Below are positions 1-9,378 of a DNA stretch of 64,000 bases, one piece after another. Where the stretch lies: the NCBI RefSeq assembly GCF_036226745.1, contig NZ_CP109013.1:8184001-8248000 (forward strand), given 5' to 3'. Each line of letters starts with the position of its first letter. The stretch's first letter is position 1. Origin of the DNA: Streptomyces sp. NBC_00683 (GTDB lineage: Bacteria > Actinomycetota > Actinomycetes > Streptomycetales > Streptomycetaceae). The position numbers and the translations under genes were made by a program. Below the pieces are notes generated by a model that saw only the letters and a program-made list of their open reading frames with translations, was not told the DNA's origin and did no database searches.

Positions 1-564
1 CTTCTGCCTCGCGGGCTCGAGCCAGATCCGTACTGCCAGGCCGTACTCCCCGGCAAGGGCCACGGTCAGGTCGAGGATGTCCTCGCGCCCGCCGTCCGCC
101 AGACAGTGCCAGTCGAGATGGGTCGGCTCGAGACCGGCGTCCATGACGGCGTCGATCTGTGCACGGAACTCGCGCTCGACCTCTTCCGGGCGGGCCCGGC
201 CGAGCAGCTCGGGGATGCCCGCCGGAGTGAAGAGCCCGCCCGCGTCGTCCAGCAACGACGAAACCCTGTCCTTCGCGCTCAGCGGCCCCCAGCGGTAGTC
301 CGTCGTGTCGCAGACGAGCGTGAGGTGGATGCCGAAGGGGATCTCCGGCCGCTCCCGGAGCAGACGCATGCCGTGCAGCGCCCACGGGCACGGCACCATG
401 AGACTGCACGAGGCCGCGATGCCGTTCTCGATCGACGCGATCACGGCGGAGTTGACCGCGTGGTACATCCCGAAGTCGTCGCAGTTGACGATGAGTACCC
501 GGGCATCGGGCGCGAATCCCAGCAGCTCACTGGAACGGGTCGTGGGTGCGGTGTCAGCGGTCAC
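1..564 (-). CDS. ChbG/YdjC-family carbohydrate deacetylase, N-terminal part
   Basis: The gene runs off the left edge; 188 codons are visible from a GTG start at 564. Residues about 24-37 read VLIVNCDDFGMYHA, the metal-binding DDFG signature of the ChbG/YdjC family, followed by FGIHLTLVCDT (second conserved His) and PTHLDWHC (a further metal-ligand region). Known members remove acetyl groups from N-acetylated oligosaccharides such as chitobiose, but most actinobacterial members are uncharacterised. It lies 25 bp downstream of meaB on the same strand, so it may be the last gene of that transcript, although no functional link to methylmalonyl-CoA is evident. The missing C-terminus prevents a check for completeness. 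Confidence 0.8.
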   Translation of the reverse strand, partial: MTADTAPTTRSSELLGFAPDARVLIVNCDDFGMYHAVNSAVIASIENGIAASCSLMVPCPWALHGMRLLRERPEIPFGIHLTLVCDTTDYRWGPLSAKDRVSSLLDDAGGLFTPAGIPELLGRARPEEVEREFRAQIDAVMDAGLEPTHLDWHCLADGGREDILDLTVALAGEYGLAVRIWLEPARQK

Positions 565-589
565 CGCACCCACTGTGCGCGAACGGGCC

Positions 590-1624
590 TCAGCTGTCTT
601 CCGGATTCTTTCCGCCGGCCGTGCCCGGCTGAGCCGCCGCATCCCCGCGGAACGCTCCGAGGATCTGCTCGGCGGCCAGAGTGGCCGTCAACTCGCCCCC
701 GCGTACCCGCTGTTCGAGTTCCGGGGTGAGCGCACGCACGGCCGGATGGCTGCGCAGGCTGTCCAGCAGCTCGTCGCGGACCATCGTCCATGTCCAGTCC
801 ACCTGCTGCTCGCGGCGCTTGGCCGTGAGCCGCCCCGTGCTGTCCAGGAGCGTGCGGTGCTGCTCCAGCCGCTCCCACAGTTCGTCCAGACCGGTCGACT
901 CCCGGGCGCTGCAGGTCATCACCGGAGGAGTCCACGCCGCGTCCACGGGGTGCATCAGCCGCAGGGCGCCCGCCAGTTCACGTGCCGCCGAGCGGGCGTC
1001 GCGCTCGTGGGGGCCGTCGGCCTTGTTGACCGCGATGGCGTCGGCCAGTTCCAGGACACCCTTCTTGATGCCCTGCAGCTGGTCGCCGGTACGGGCCAGG
1101 GTGAGCAGCAGGAACGTGTCGACCATGTTGGCGACCGCGGTCTCCGACTGCCCGACCCCGACCGTCTCCACCAGGACCACGTCGTAGCCCGCCGCCTCCA
1201 TCACCACGATGGACTCACGGGTCGCCTTGGCCACCCCGCCGAGCGTCCCCGCGGTGGGGGAGGGGCGTACGAACGCCCGGGCGTCCACCGCCAGCCGCTC
1301 CATCCGGGTCTTGTCGCCCAGGATGGAACCGCCCGTACGGCTGGACGAGGGGTCGACGGCCAGTACGGCGACCCGGTGCCCGAGCCCCGTCAGTAGGGTG
1401 CCTAGCGCATCGATGAACGTGGACTTCCCCACTCCGGGAACCCCGCTGATCCCGATGCGCCTCGCCCGCCCCGAACGGGGCAGCAGCTCGCTCAGCAACC
1501 GCTGCGCCAGTACCCGGTGATCGGGGCGGGTCGACTCGACGAGTGTGATCGCACGCGCCACGAACGCACGCTTCCCGTCGAGCACGCCCTTGACGTACGC
1601 GTCGACGTCGATGTTCGGAGCCAT
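590..1624 (-). CDS. meaB: Methylmalonyl-CoA mutase-associated GTPase MeaB
   Basis: 344 aa, full length for the ArgK/MeaB G3E-type P-loop GTPases. Residues about 60-68 carry the Walker A loop GVPGVGKST, followed by DPSSSRTGGSILGDKTRM (switch region), VETVGVGQSE (the G3-like segment) and NKADG (G4). MeaB gates cofactor loading and protects adenosylcobalamin-dependent methylmalonyl-CoA mutase from inactivation. It starts 11 bp after the mutB stop codon, so co-transcription with mutAB is very likely. Identity is secure from motif order and from context. Confidence 0.95.
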   Translation of the reverse strand: MAPNIDVDAYVKGVLDGKRAFVARAITLVESTRPDHRVLAQRLLSELLPRSGRARRIGISGVPGVGKSTFIDALGTLLTGLGHRVAVLAVDPSSSRTGGSILGDKTRMERLAVDARAFVRPSPTAGTLGGVAKATRESIVVMEAAGYDVVLVETVGVGQSETAVANMVDTFLLLTLARTGDQLQGIKKGVLELADAIAVNKADGPHERDARSAARELAGALRLMHPVDAAWTPPVMTCSARESTGLDELWERLEQHRTLLDSTGRLTAKRREQQVDWTWTMVRDELLDSLRSHPAVRALTPELEQRVRGGELTATLAAEQILGAFRGDAAAQPGTAGGKNPEDS

Positions 1625-1635
1625 CCGTCAGCGGC

Positions 1636-3876
1636 TCACAGCTCGTGGCCGAGCGCGGCACCGAGCCGCGTGACCAGGTCGTGGGCCGCGTCCGGGATCA
1701 CGGTGCCGGGCGGGAACACCGCGGCGGCACCCGCCCCGTGCAGCGTCTCGATGTCCTGCGGCGGGATCACCCCGCCCACCACGATCATGATGTCCTCCCG
1801 GCCCTCGGCCGCCAGTTCCGCGCGAAGCGCGGGTACGAGCGTGAGGTGCCCGGCGGCCAGCGACGAGACGCCCACGATGTGCACGTCCGCCTCGACCGCC
1901 TGCCGGGCGACCTCGCCCGGCGTCTGGAACAGCGGGCCGACGTCGACGTCGAAGCCCAGGTCGGCGAAGGCGGTGGCGATCACCTTCTGGCCGCGGTCGT
2001 GGCCGTCCTGGCCCATCTTCGCGACCAGGATGCGCGGACGCCGGCCCTCGGCCTCCTCGAAATCGTCGACCAGCGCGCGGGTACGGTCCACGGACGGGGA
2101 CTCTCCTGCCTCTTTGCGGTACACGCCGGAGATCGTACGGATCTGGCCCGCGTGCCTCCCGTACACCTTCTCCAGAGCGTCCGAGATCTCGCCGACCGTG
2201 GCCATCGCCCGGGCCGCGTCGACCGCGAGCGCCAGCAGATTGCCCTCCAGGCCCGGTCCCGGGTCCCGCTCGGCCGCCGCCGTCAGCGCCCTCAGGGCGT
2301 CCTGGCAGGCCGTCTCGTCCCGCTCCTCGCGCAGCCGCCGGAGCTTCTCGATCTGCTGCGTACGCACCGAGGAGTTGTCGACCTTGAGCACGTCGATCTT
2401 CTCGTCGGTCTCCACCCGGTACTTGTTGACGCCGATGACCGGCTGGCGCCCGGCGTCGATCCGCGCTTGGGTACGGGCCGCGGCCTCCTCGATCCGGAGC
2501 TTCGGGATGCCCGCGTCGATGGCCTTCGCCATGCCGCCGGCCGCCTCGACCTCCTCGATGTGCTGCCACGCCCGCCGCGCCAGGTCGTACGTCAGCTTCT
2601 CCACGTACGCGCTGCCGCCCCACGGGTCGATGACCCGCCCGGTGCCGGACTCCTGCTGGAGCAGCAGCTGGGTGTTGCGCGCGATCCGGGCCGAGAAGTC
2701 CGTCGGCAGCGCGAGCGCCTCGTCCAGGGCGTTGGTGTGCAGCGACTGGGTGTGGCCCTGGGTGGCCGCCATCGCCTCCACACACGTCCGCGTGACGTTG
2801 TTGAAGACGTCCTGAGCGGTCAGCGACCACCCGGAAGTCTGCGAATGGGTGCGCAGCGACAACGACTTGGAGTTCTTGGGCTCGAACTCCTTCACCAGCT
2901 TGGCCCACAGGAGCCGGGCCGCGCGCAGCTTCGCGATCTCCATGAAGAAGTTCATGCCGATCGCCCAGAAGAACGACAGCCGGGGCGCGAACGCGTCCAC
3001 GTCGAGCCCGGCGTCGCGTCCCGCCCGCAGATACTCCACACCGTCGGCCAGCGTGTAGGCCAGCTCCAGGTCGGCCGTCGCCCCCGCCTCCTGGATGTGG
3101 TAGCCGGAGATGGAGATGGAGTTGTAGCGCGGCATCTTCTGCGAGGTGAACGCGAAGATGTCGGAGATGATCCGCATCGAGGGGCCGGGCGGATAGATGT
3201 AGGTGTTGCGGACCATGAACTCCTTGAGGATGTCGTTCTGGATGGTCCCGGCCAACTTCTCGGGCGGCACGCCCTGTTCTTCCGCGGCCACGATGTACAG
3301 GGCGAGTACGGGCAGCACCGCGCCGTTCATCGTCATCGACACCGACATCTTGTCCAGCGGAATGCCGTCGAAGAGCTGGCGCATGTCGTAGATCGAGTCG
3401 ATCGCCACGCCCGCCATGCCGACGTCACCGGTCACCCGGGGATGGTCGCTGTCGTAGCCGCGGTGCGTGGGCAGGTCGAACGCGACGGAGAGCCCCTTCT
3501 GACCGGCCGCCAGATTGCGCCGGTAGAAGGCGTTGGACTCCTCGGCCGTGGAGAATCCCGCGTACTGCCGGATCGTCCAGGGCTGGTTGACGTACATCGT
3601 CGGGTACGGGCCGCGCAGATACGGGGCGATGCCCGGGTAGGTCTCCAGGAAGTCGAGGCCTTCCAGGTCCTGTCCGGTGTACAGCGGCTTGACCGCGATG
3701 CCCTCGGGTGTCTCCCAGAGCAGCTCGTCCTCGGACGTACCGGTCGACTCCTTCACCGCGGCACGCCACTGGTCGGCGGACACCTCCGCAGGGGCGTCGG
3801 CGGCCAGGGGGACATCGGAGAAGTCCGGAACCGGGGTTCCCGTCGCCGGGGTCCCGGTGGTCTCGGTGGTCTTCAT
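1636..3876 (-). CDS. mutB: Methylmalonyl-CoA mutase, large (catalytic) subunit
   Basis: 746 aa from the ATG at 3876. The open frame extends further upstream but only across the mutA coding region. This is the catalytic subunit interconverting succinyl-CoA and (R)-methylmalonyl-CoA, which supplies methylmalonyl-CoA for propionate metabolism and polyketide extender units. The N-terminal TIM barrel contains the substrate and active-site segments [20 protein letters not shown] and [13 protein letters not shown]. The C-terminal cobalamin domain has the base-off B12 motif DxHxxG ([11 protein letters not shown]) and a GGVIPPQD loop. Its ATG overlaps the mutA TGA by one base (TGATG), implying translational coupling. 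Confidence 0.96.
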   Translation of the reverse strand: MKTTETTGTPATGTPVPDFSDVPLAADAPAEVSADQWRAAVKESTGTSEDELLWETPEGIAVKPLYTGQDLEGLDFLETYPGIAPYLRGPYPTMYVNQPWTIRQYAGFSTAEESNAFYRRNLAAGQKGLSVAFDLPTHRGYDSDHPRVTGDVGMAGVAIDSIYDMRQLFDGIPLDKMSVSMTMNGAVLPVLALYIVAAEEQGVPPEKLAGTIQNDILKEFMVRNTYIYPPGPSMRIISDIFAFTSQKMPRYNSISISGYHIQEAGATADLELAYTLADGVEYLRAGRDAGLDVDAFAPRLSFFWAIGMNFFMEIAKLRAARLLWAKLVKEFEPKNSKSLSLRTHSQTSGWSLTAQDVFNNVTRTCVEAMAATQGHTQSLHTNALDEALALPTDFSARIARNTQLLLQQESGTGRVIDPWGGSAYVEKLTYDLARRAWQHIEEVEAAGGMAKAIDAGIPKLRIEEAAARTQARIDAGRQPVIGVNKYRVETDEKIDVLKVDNSSVRTQQIEKLRRLREERDETACQDALRALTAAAERDPGPGLEGNLLALAVDAARAMATVGEISDALEKVYGRHAGQIRTISGVYRKEAGESPSVDRTRALVDDFEEAEGRRPRILVAKMGQDGHDRGQKVIATAFADLGFDVDVGPLFQTPGEVARQAVEADVHIVGVSSLAAGHLTLVPALRAELAAEGREDIMIVVGGVIPPQDIETLHGAGAAAVFPPGTVIPDAAHDLVTRLGAALGHEL

Positions 3877-5729
3877 CACGCCACTCCCATGCAGTCGAGT
3901 ACGGAGGAGAGGACGGCAACCACATCGCAGCCCGCGAACACGTGGCCGTCGACGCCCGTGTAATCGCCGGGCCGGCCCGCGAGGAGGACCTGCACGGCTC
4001 CGGCGGAGGCGAGGGCCCCGGCGACAGCGTCGGCCTGCTCGGCGTAGAGCGCGTCGGAGGAGCACAGGCAGGCGATCGTCGCTCCGCTGGCGGTGAAGGC
4101 CCCGGCCGCGGTCGTGGCGTCCACGGAAGCGGGATCGTGGACGGGTTCGATGCCGCCCGCGACGAAGAGATTCGCGGCGAAGGACGCGCGTGCCGTGTGC
4201 ACCGAGGCCGGGCCCAGGGCGGCGAGGAACACCTTCGGGCGGCTGCCGGTGGCGGCCAGGTGGCGGTCCGACCGGGCACGCAGAGCCTCGAAGGCCTCGT
4301 CGCGGCGGACCTTCGGCAGGCCTCCCGTCGAAGGGGCGGGGTGGGGCTCCCGCTCCACGGGCCGCTCGGTGAGCGTCGGGAACTCGCTGACGCCCGTCAC
4401 CGGTTCCTTGCGCCGCGCCAGGTCCTTGCTGCGGGCGGCCCAGGTGCCGGCGAGCCGCTCCTCGACCATCCCGGAGCGCAGCGCGGCGGCCTGGCCGCCC
4501 GCCCGCTCGACCTCCTGGAAGAACGACCATGCTGCGGCGGCGAGTTCATCGGTCAGCCGCTCGACGTACCAGGAACCGCCTGCCGGATCGATGACCCGTG
4601 CCAAGTGCGACTCCTCCATGAGGATCGTCGACGTGTTCCGGGCGATCCGCCGGGCGAACGCGTCCGGCAGACCCAGTGCGTGATCGAACGGCAGTACGGT
4701 GACGGAGTCGGCCCCGCCGACCCCCGCGCCCAGGCAGGCGAGCGTCGTCCGCAGCATGTTCACCCACGGGTCACGGCGGGTCATCATCACGGGCGAGGTC
4801 ACGGCGTGCTGCTGCTGCGCACCTGCCGCAGTGCTTCCGCATACCTCGGCGACCCGGGCCCACAGCCGTCGCGCGGCCCGCAGCTTCGCGATCGTCAGGA
4901 ACTGGTCGGCCGTCGCCGCGTACCGGAACTCCAGCTGCGCACACGCCTCCTCGACGGAGGCTCCCGCCTCGGTCAGCGCCCGCAGATAGGCGACGCCCGT
5001 CGCCAGCGAGAGCCCCAGCTCCTGCGCGGCCGAGCCGCCCGCCTCGTGGTACGGCAGTGCGTCGACGGCCAGCGCGCGCAGCCCCGGGTACTCGCGGCCG
5101 CACAGCCGCGCCCAGTGGACGGCGGCCGTCAGGTCAGGCTCGCCGCCGGTACGCGCCGCGTGGCCGAGCGGGTCCGCGCCGAGGCTGCCGCGCGCGGCAG
5201 ACTTCGCGATGCCTCGCGCCTCGTAGAGCGCCAGCAACTCCCGTACGGCAGGCTCGAATTCGCTGCCGGCGTCGAGGGCGACGGGTGCCAGGTCGAGATA
5301 GACACCGTCGAGCGCACGGGCGAGGCCGGTGGCCGGAACCCCGCCGGGCCCGCCCACGGCCAGCCACAGCGAGGTGACGCCGTTCTCCAGGTCGCCGAGT
5401 ACGGCCTCGTTCAGGCGTACCGGGTCCGTCAGCGCGTGGCGTTGCCGTACGTCCCAGCCGCCCGTGATGCTGCCCTCGGCCTTGCTGCCCCGGGTGAAGG
5501 GGGCAAAGCCGGGGAATCCGGGGTCGGCTGATACGTCGTGGGAGGTGTACAGGGGGCGGGCGGTGAGCCCGTCCCCGAGCGCGGTGGACAGTGCTTCCTC
5601 GGCGGCCGTGCCCGTGACTTCCTTGCCAGACTTGCGCAGTACGCCTTCGACAAGGCTCTGCCACTGATCATGGGAGGGGTCAGGGAACTCGGCGGCCAGA
5701 GAGAGCCCGTCAGCAGGCAGGACCGTCAT
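3876..5729 (-). CDS. mutA: Methylmalonyl-CoA mutase, small subunit
   Basis: 617 aa, the usual length of the actinobacterial beta subunit. It is homologous to MutB but catalytically silent: it keeps the barrel ([29 protein letters not shown]) yet lacks the DxHxxG B12-binding motif in its degenerate C-terminal Rossmann domain ([26 protein letters not shown] follows where the motif would be). It pairs with MutB to form the heterodimeric mutase. It is the first gene of the mutA-mutB-meaB set; the 256 bp upstream separate it from the divergent DUF6325 gene. I saw no cobalamin riboswitch in that gap. Confidence 0.95.
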   Translation of the reverse strand: MTVLPADGLSLAAEFPDPSHDQWQSLVEGVLRKSGKEVTGTAAEEALSTALGDGLTARPLYTSHDVSADPGFPGFAPFTRGSKAEGSITGGWDVRQRHALTDPVRLNEAVLGDLENGVTSLWLAVGGPGGVPATGLARALDGVYLDLAPVALDAGSEFEPAVRELLALYEARGIAKSAARGSLGADPLGHAARTGGEPDLTAAVHWARLCGREYPGLRALAVDALPYHEAGGSAAQELGLSLATGVAYLRALTEAGASVEEACAQLEFRYAATADQFLTIAKLRAARRLWARVAEVCGSTAAGAQQQHAVTSPVMMTRRDPWVNMLRTTLACLGAGVGGADSVTVLPFDHALGLPDAFARRIARNTSTILMEESHLARVIDPAGGSWYVERLTDELAAAAWSFFQEVERAGGQAAALRSGMVEERLAGTWAARSKDLARRKEPVTGVSEFPTLTERPVEREPHPAPSTGGLPKVRRDEAFEALRARSDRHLAATGSRPKVFLAALGPASVHTARASFAANLFVAGGIEPVHDPASVDATTAAGAFTASGATIACLCSSDALYAEQADAVAGALASAGAVQVLLAGRPGDYTGVDGHVFAGCDVVAVLSSVLDCMGVA

Positions 5730-5985
5730 GCTCAGATGCTAGGTCAGTGCTCTGAGGAGCAGCAGTGGCACCGGCTGTGACCTTGCCCTCTCCGGAACGC
5801 GCGTGATCCCTCACCGACCGTCGCGTTTCCCCCGTCCGGGGGGTGAGCGGGTCCGGTCCCGTCGTACCCCTCCATGGCAGGCAATGAGGCGAATGCGATG
5901 TCTTAACCATGAAGTTTCACAGTGCGTCACTGAATGTCCGAAGTTATGCTTCTGACGTTCCAGCACCGCAGGAAAGGGGCGCGTC

Positions 5986-6495
5986 GTGGCCGTGGGACCC
6001 GTGGAGTACCTCGTCGTCGTCTTTCCCGGCAGCACCCTCACCGGTCCGATGGCGTCGGCTCTGGCCGACGCGGTCGCGTCGGAGGCGGTGCGTGTCCTGG
6101 ACCTGTCCTTCGTCCACCGCGCTGAGGGCGGCACGCTCGCGTCCAAGGAGCTGAGGGATGTCGACCCCGACGGGCTGGTGTCGTTCGAGCCGGTCACCGG
6201 TGAGGTGGCCGGGCTGTCCGCCGTCAAGGACATCGACTCGCTCGGCCGGAGCGTGCCGCCGGGGAACTCGGCCGCGCTGATCGTCCGCGAGGACCTCTGG
6301 GCGGTGCCCTTCACCCGTGCGGCCCAAGAGGCCGGCGGGCAGCTCGTGGCGCATGAGCGCCTTCCCTCGGAGGGGGCCGCGGACGGCGGGGACGACGTCA
6401 TCACCCTGCTCGAGCGGCTTGCCGAGCTGCGGAAGCAGGACGTACTCACCGACGCCGAGTTCGCCGCGCAGAAGACGAGGATCCTCGCCGACTGA
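5986..6495 (+). CDS. DUF6325-family protein with C-terminal SHOCT-like segment
   Basis: 169 aa from a GTG start at 5986 preceded by GGAAAGGGG. The N-terminal 120 residues (EYLVVVFPGSTLTGPMASAL, then DLSFVHRAEGG and a SLGRSVPPGNSAALIVREDLW stretch) match the DUF6325 type, a single small alpha/beta domain of unknown role. The last 30 residues (ITLLERLAELRKQDVLTDAE, then FAAQKTRIL) form a SHOCT-like helical hairpin often seen at the end of oligomerising bacterial proteins. No signal peptide or membrane segment is visible. It is transcribed divergently from mutA. Confidence 0.75.
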   Translation: MAVGPVEYLVVVFPGSTLTGPMASALADAVASEAVRVLDLSFVHRAEGGTLASKELRDVDPDGLVSFEPVTGEVAGLSAVKDIDSLGRSVPPGNSAALIVREDLWAVPFTRAAQEAGGQLVAHERLPSEGAADGGDDVITLLERLAELRKQDVLTDAEFAAQKTRILAD

Positions 6496-6579
6496 CATCC
6501 CCGCCGGTACCCGGCACTTTCCTTTGTCGATTTTCGCGCTACGTGCGACGTTGATTCTGACCTGTGGAGTTCGTCGGGA

Positions 6580-7392
6580 ATGAGGCAGTTCATCGTGCAG
6601 ACCGCCCGCGCCGTCCCTGCTGCCACCGTCGTCAACCTGCGCGACCTGGGCGGCATCGCCCTGGGACGCGACCGCCGCCTGCGTCAGGGAATCCTCCTGC
6701 GCTCGGGGCAGCTGAGCGACTTCGACGCCGAGAGCGACATGGCGGTGGCCGCGCTCGGTATCCGTACCGTCGTCGACCTCCGCACCGCGGACGAACGCCA
6801 GTGGGCGCCCGACCGCCTGCCGCCGGGCGCACGGCTCTTCGTCGCCGACGTGCTCGGCGACAACCCCGGTGTCGCACCCGCCAGGATCAGGGCGTTGCTC
6901 GGCGACCCGGACGGCGCAGCGAGTGTGCTCGGCGACGGCAAGGCGGAGGAACTCTTCGCCCAGACCTACCGGAAGATGGTGCTCTCGCCCGGTGCCGCGG
7001 CCGCCTACCGCGCCTTCCTGGAGACAGCCGCGGATCCGCGTGCGCGACCGGTGCTGTTCCACTGCGCGACCGGCAAGGACCGGACCGGCTGGGCCGCCGC
7101 GCTCCTGCTGCTCATGGCGGGCGCGTCGCGTGAAGTCGTCCGGGCGGAGTTCCTGGCCGTGAATCCGGCCGTCCGGGGTGCTTTCGGGCCAGGCGTCCAG
7201 CGCTTCCTCGAGGCGGGCGGGGACCCGGACATCGCGTCCGCGATCATCGAGGTCCGCCCCCGCTACCTCGAAGCGGCGCTGGACGCGATGGACGAGAAAT
7301 GGGGCGGACTCGACGGCTATCTCCACAAGGCGCTGCGGCTACCCCCGGCGGTGGTGGAGCGGTTGCGCGCCGACCTGGCGGTACCGGCCTGA
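6580..7392 (+). CDS. Tyrosine/serine protein phosphatase (Y_phosphatase3 family)
   Basis: 270 aa. The P-loop HCATGKDRTGW near residues 165-175 is the CX5R phosphatase signature with its general context conserved. N-terminal NLRDLGGIALG and the following LLRSGQLSDF are the standard opening of the low-specificity Y_phosphatase3 (IphP/PtpB-like) group. These enzymes hydrolyse phosphotyrosine, phosphoserine or phosphoinositides. There is no signal peptide, so a cytoplasmic location is likely. The start ATG at 6580 sits just after GTCGGGA. A strong hairpin terminator follows. Confidence 0.88.
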   Translation: MRQFIVQTARAVPAATVVNLRDLGGIALGRDRRLRQGILLRSGQLSDFDAESDMAVAALGIRTVVDLRTADERQWAPDRLPPGARLFVADVLGDNPGVAPARIRALLGDPDGAASVLGDGKAEELFAQTYRKMVLSPGAAAAYRAFLETAADPRARPVLFHCATGKDRTGWAAALLLLMAGASREVVRAEFLAVNPAVRGAFGPGVQRFLEAGGDPDIASAIIEVRPRYLEAALDAMDEKWGGLDGYLHKALRLPPAVVERLRADLAVPA

Positions 7393-7401
7393 AACGCCGC
7401 G

Positions 7402-7442
7402 CGGCCCGGTGCGACGTCCTCGAAGGACATCGCACCGGGCCG
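7402..7442. terminator. Bidirectional hairpin terminator
   Basis: An 18-bp stem with one mismatch (7402-7419 pairing with 7425-7442) around a 5-nt loop. It lies between the convergent phosphatase gene and the 7461-8084 gene. Confidence 0.8.
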
Positions 7443-7460
7443 CCGTTGCGGGGTTCCGGG

Positions 7461-8084
7461 TCAGACCCGCAGGAGCCGTTCGCCGACGTCACGGTACTGC
7501 TGCAGGGCCAGCCGCAGCTCCTCCGTCCGGGCCTCGGTGTCCGGTGCCTGCCAGCTCGTGCGCAGGGTGCGCCTGCGCTCCTCGAGCGCCTCGGTCAGAT
7601 CCGCCACGATCGTGTCGAACGTGCTTTCGGCCTCCTCGACCGCCTGGCGCGGACTCTCGACGAAGTCGGCGACGGCCTGCTGCATGCGCTCGGTCAGCGA
7701 GGCCTGCTCCTTGGCGGGCAGCAGGGGCATGCCCGCGGGGGCGGTCTCGGGCCTGTGGGCCGGCTTGCCTGCCGATGCCGAGGCCGGGGCGGTGGACGGG
7801 CGTGCGGCGGGCGGCGCACCGGCATCGCCGGGACCCCGGTTCATGACCTGGGTCGGGTCGGGGCCCGGTGTCGCGGTCCGCGTCGCGGCGGTCCCGGGTG
7901 CCGGGTCGTGCTGCGGTTCAGGGGCGGTCCGAGTCGTCTCGCCGCGCCGCGCTTCCGTCGATGCGGGAGTCGTCTCGGTGCGCCGCGCTTCCGTCGAGGT
8001 CGGAGTCGTTTCGGCGCGCCGCGCTTCCGCCGCGGTCCGGGGCGCCTCGGTGGCAGAGCTGTCAGTGGGTTCGGTGCGGTGCAT
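7461..8084 (-). CDS. Unknown protein with low-complexity N-terminus and a domain shared with its upstream neighbour
   Basis: 207 aa. The first 120 residues are low-complexity, rich in Ala, Thr, Pro and Arg, and include three imperfect copies of an approximately 11-residue unit ending STEARRxETT. The last 90 residues form a predicted helical domain (MQQAVADFVESPRQAVEEAE, then EELRLALQQYRDVGERLL) that resembles the C-terminal half of the upstream protein. Its ATG overlaps the neighbour's stop by one base (TGATG), so the two are translated together. No signal peptide or membrane helix is visible. Function unknown. Confidence 0.7.
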   Translation of the reverse strand: MHRTEPTDSSATEAPRTAAEARRAETTPTSTEARRTETTPASTEARRGETTRTAPEPQHDPAPGTAATRTATPGPDPTQVMNRGPGDAGAPPAARPSTAPASASAGKPAHRPETAPAGMPLLPAKEQASLTERMQQAVADFVESPRQAVEEAESTFDTIVADLTEALEERRRTLRTSWQAPDTEARTEELRLALQQYRDVGERLLRV

Positions 8085-8656
8085 CAGGCGGTCCTTCCGT
8101 TCGTCCGGTGCCGGCTCGTGCGGGCCGGTTCGTCCGGAGCGTGTCCGAGCAGTACGTCGAAGAGGGCGCGGGACTCGATCAGCGCCTTGCGCATGTCCTC
8201 GGTGCCGCCCTTGCCGCGCACCGCCGTGTGCACCTTGCGGTACCCGTCGACGTGCTCCGCGTGGTGCACCGAGATGGCGGCCGTCTGCTCCTCGAAGCCG
8301 GCCCCGTCGGGGAAGCCCCGGTCCCGGGCCAGCTGCGCCAGCAGCGCGTCGGCCTGGGCGACCGCTTCGGTGGGCGAGTCGATGAACTGCTCCTGCACCG
8401 CGGCCCAGCGGTCGGTGTATCCCTCGCGGGCCTCCGGGGGCAGGGGCCGCTCCTCCAGGTGGCCGTGCAGCTTCACGCGCTCGGCGAGCTCGTGCTCGGC
8501 GGCCTTCGTGTCGCCGTTGTGCCGCTCGACCGTGCGGTCGTACTCGGGTCCGAAGCGGCGCCGCAGCCCATGGCCGCCGCCCGTCCGGCGACGGACGAGG
8601 AAGTAGCCGACCGCCGCCAGCAGGACGACGGCAACGATGATCACCACGGTCGTCAT
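8084..8656 (-). CDS. Membrane-anchored unknown protein, paralogous domain to next gene
   Basis: 190 aa. Residues about 3-22 (VVIIVAVVLLAAVGYFLVRR) form one N-terminal transmembrane anchor followed by basic residues, so the rest is probably cytoplasmic. The soluble part contains WAAVQEQFIDSPTEAVAQAD and TEDMRKALIESRALFDVLLG, which align with the next gene's FVESPRQAVEEAE and TEELRLALQQYRDVGERLL. Such proteins are conserved in Streptomyces and have no known role. A candidate alternative-sigma promoter lies about 110 bp upstream. Confidence 0.75.
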   Translation of the reverse strand: MTTVVIIVAVVLLAAVGYFLVRRRTGGGHGLRRRFGPEYDRTVERHNGDTKAAEHELAERVKLHGHLEERPLPPEAREGYTDRWAAVQEQFIDSPTEAVAQADALLAQLARDRGFPDGAGFEEQTAAISVHHAEHVDGYRKVHTAVRGKGGTEDMRKALIESRALFDVLLGHAPDEPARTSRHRTNGRTA

Positions 8657-8765
8657 GACGGACCCCCCTGTCGGTTCGCGGTCGGTGCGTAGCGCTGTCT
8701 CACTCTCGTCAACTCCCTTCGGACGGGCCCGGGTCGAAGTGCCGGGCGGCTTTGCAAGCAGTCGT

Positions 8766-8789
8766 GTACCCGCTTGACGGAGTTCATGC
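8766..8789 (-). promoter_or_regulatory. Candidate sigma-B-type promoter
   Basis: On the minus strand GCAT, 14 bases, then GGGTAC fits the GnnT-N14-16-GGGTAY pattern used by Streptomyces sigma-B-like factors. It points to the 8656 gene. The pattern is short, so a chance match is possible. Confidence 0.4.
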
Positions 8790-8874
8790 GGACGGGCTGC
8801 TCGGTATCGTGGAATGCGCGGGACCCGGGCCCGAACCCGGAGTGCTGCCGGACGAGTTCTGAGAGGGGCACACG

Positions 8875-9279
8875 GTGACCGAGCGCAAGCCCACCGGCGT
8901 CAGCTTCGAGTCCTGGGTGGACAAGCAGATCCGCGAGGCCGAACAGCGCGGCGACTTCTCCGCGTTGCCCGGCTTCGGCAAGCCGATCCCCGGGCTCGAA
9001 CGGCCCTACGACGAGACGTGGTGGATCAAGGCCAAGATGCAGCGGGAGGGGCTGTCCGTGCTCCCGCCGTCGCTGACCCTCCGGAAAGAGGCTGAGGACG
9101 CCAGGGAGGCGGTCTCGGATGCCAGGACGGAAGCCGAGGTCCGGCGCCTGCTGAACGAGATCAACGACAAGATCCGCAAGGCGCTTCTCATGCCGCCCGA
9201 GGGCCCGCCCCTGAACCTCAGGCCCTTCGACGTCGAGGCCGTCCTGAGGGAGTGGCGGGAGCAGCGGGGCCGGGGCTGA
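8875..9279 (+). CDS. DUF1992 (DnaJC28-like conserved domain) protein
   Basis: 134 aa from GTG at 8875, preceded by a GAGAGGGG ribosome-binding site. SWVDKQIREAEQRGDFSALP, then GFGKPIP, near the N-terminus is the hallmark of the DUF1992 family, which is also found fused to J domains in eukaryotic DNAJC28. The remainder is charged and helical (LLNEINDKIRKALLMPPEGP). No catalytic motif is known. It is a single cytosolic domain of the usual length, and its role is undetermined. Confidence 0.85.
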   Translation: MTERKPTGVSFESWVDKQIREAEQRGDFSALPGFGKPIPGLERPYDETWWIKAKMQREGLSVLPPSLTLRKEAEDAREAVSDARTEAEVRRLLNEINDKIRKALLMPPEGPPLNLRPFDVEAVLREWREQRGRG

Positions 9280-9339
9280 ACCTGAACCCGTGGGGCATGA
9301 CCCCTTGCGCACCGGGTCCCTGCGCACCGGGAGTCGCGG

Positions 9340-9378
9340 GTACGTAATACTCGCTGTATGAAGTCGAGCATTACGTAC
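9340..9378. promoter_or_regulatory. 14-bp inverted repeat enclosing a start codon
   Basis: Arms GTACGTAATACTCG (9340-9353) and CGAGCATTACGTAC (9365-9378) match at 13 of 14 positions, with an 11-nt spacer that contains the ATG (9358) of the GNAT gene. It could be an operator for a dimeric repressor, or an mRNA hairpin that presents or hides the start codon. Confidence 0.65.

Noticed and set aside
3876..4530. Upstream extension of mutB in frame
   Set aside because: The extra codons overlap mutA antigenically meaningless frame shadow; the ATG at 3876 with TGATG coupling matches the known MutB N-terminus.
5730..5985. Possible cobalamin riboswitch upstream of mutA
   Set aside because: No B12-box-like sequence or expected stem set could be found by eye.
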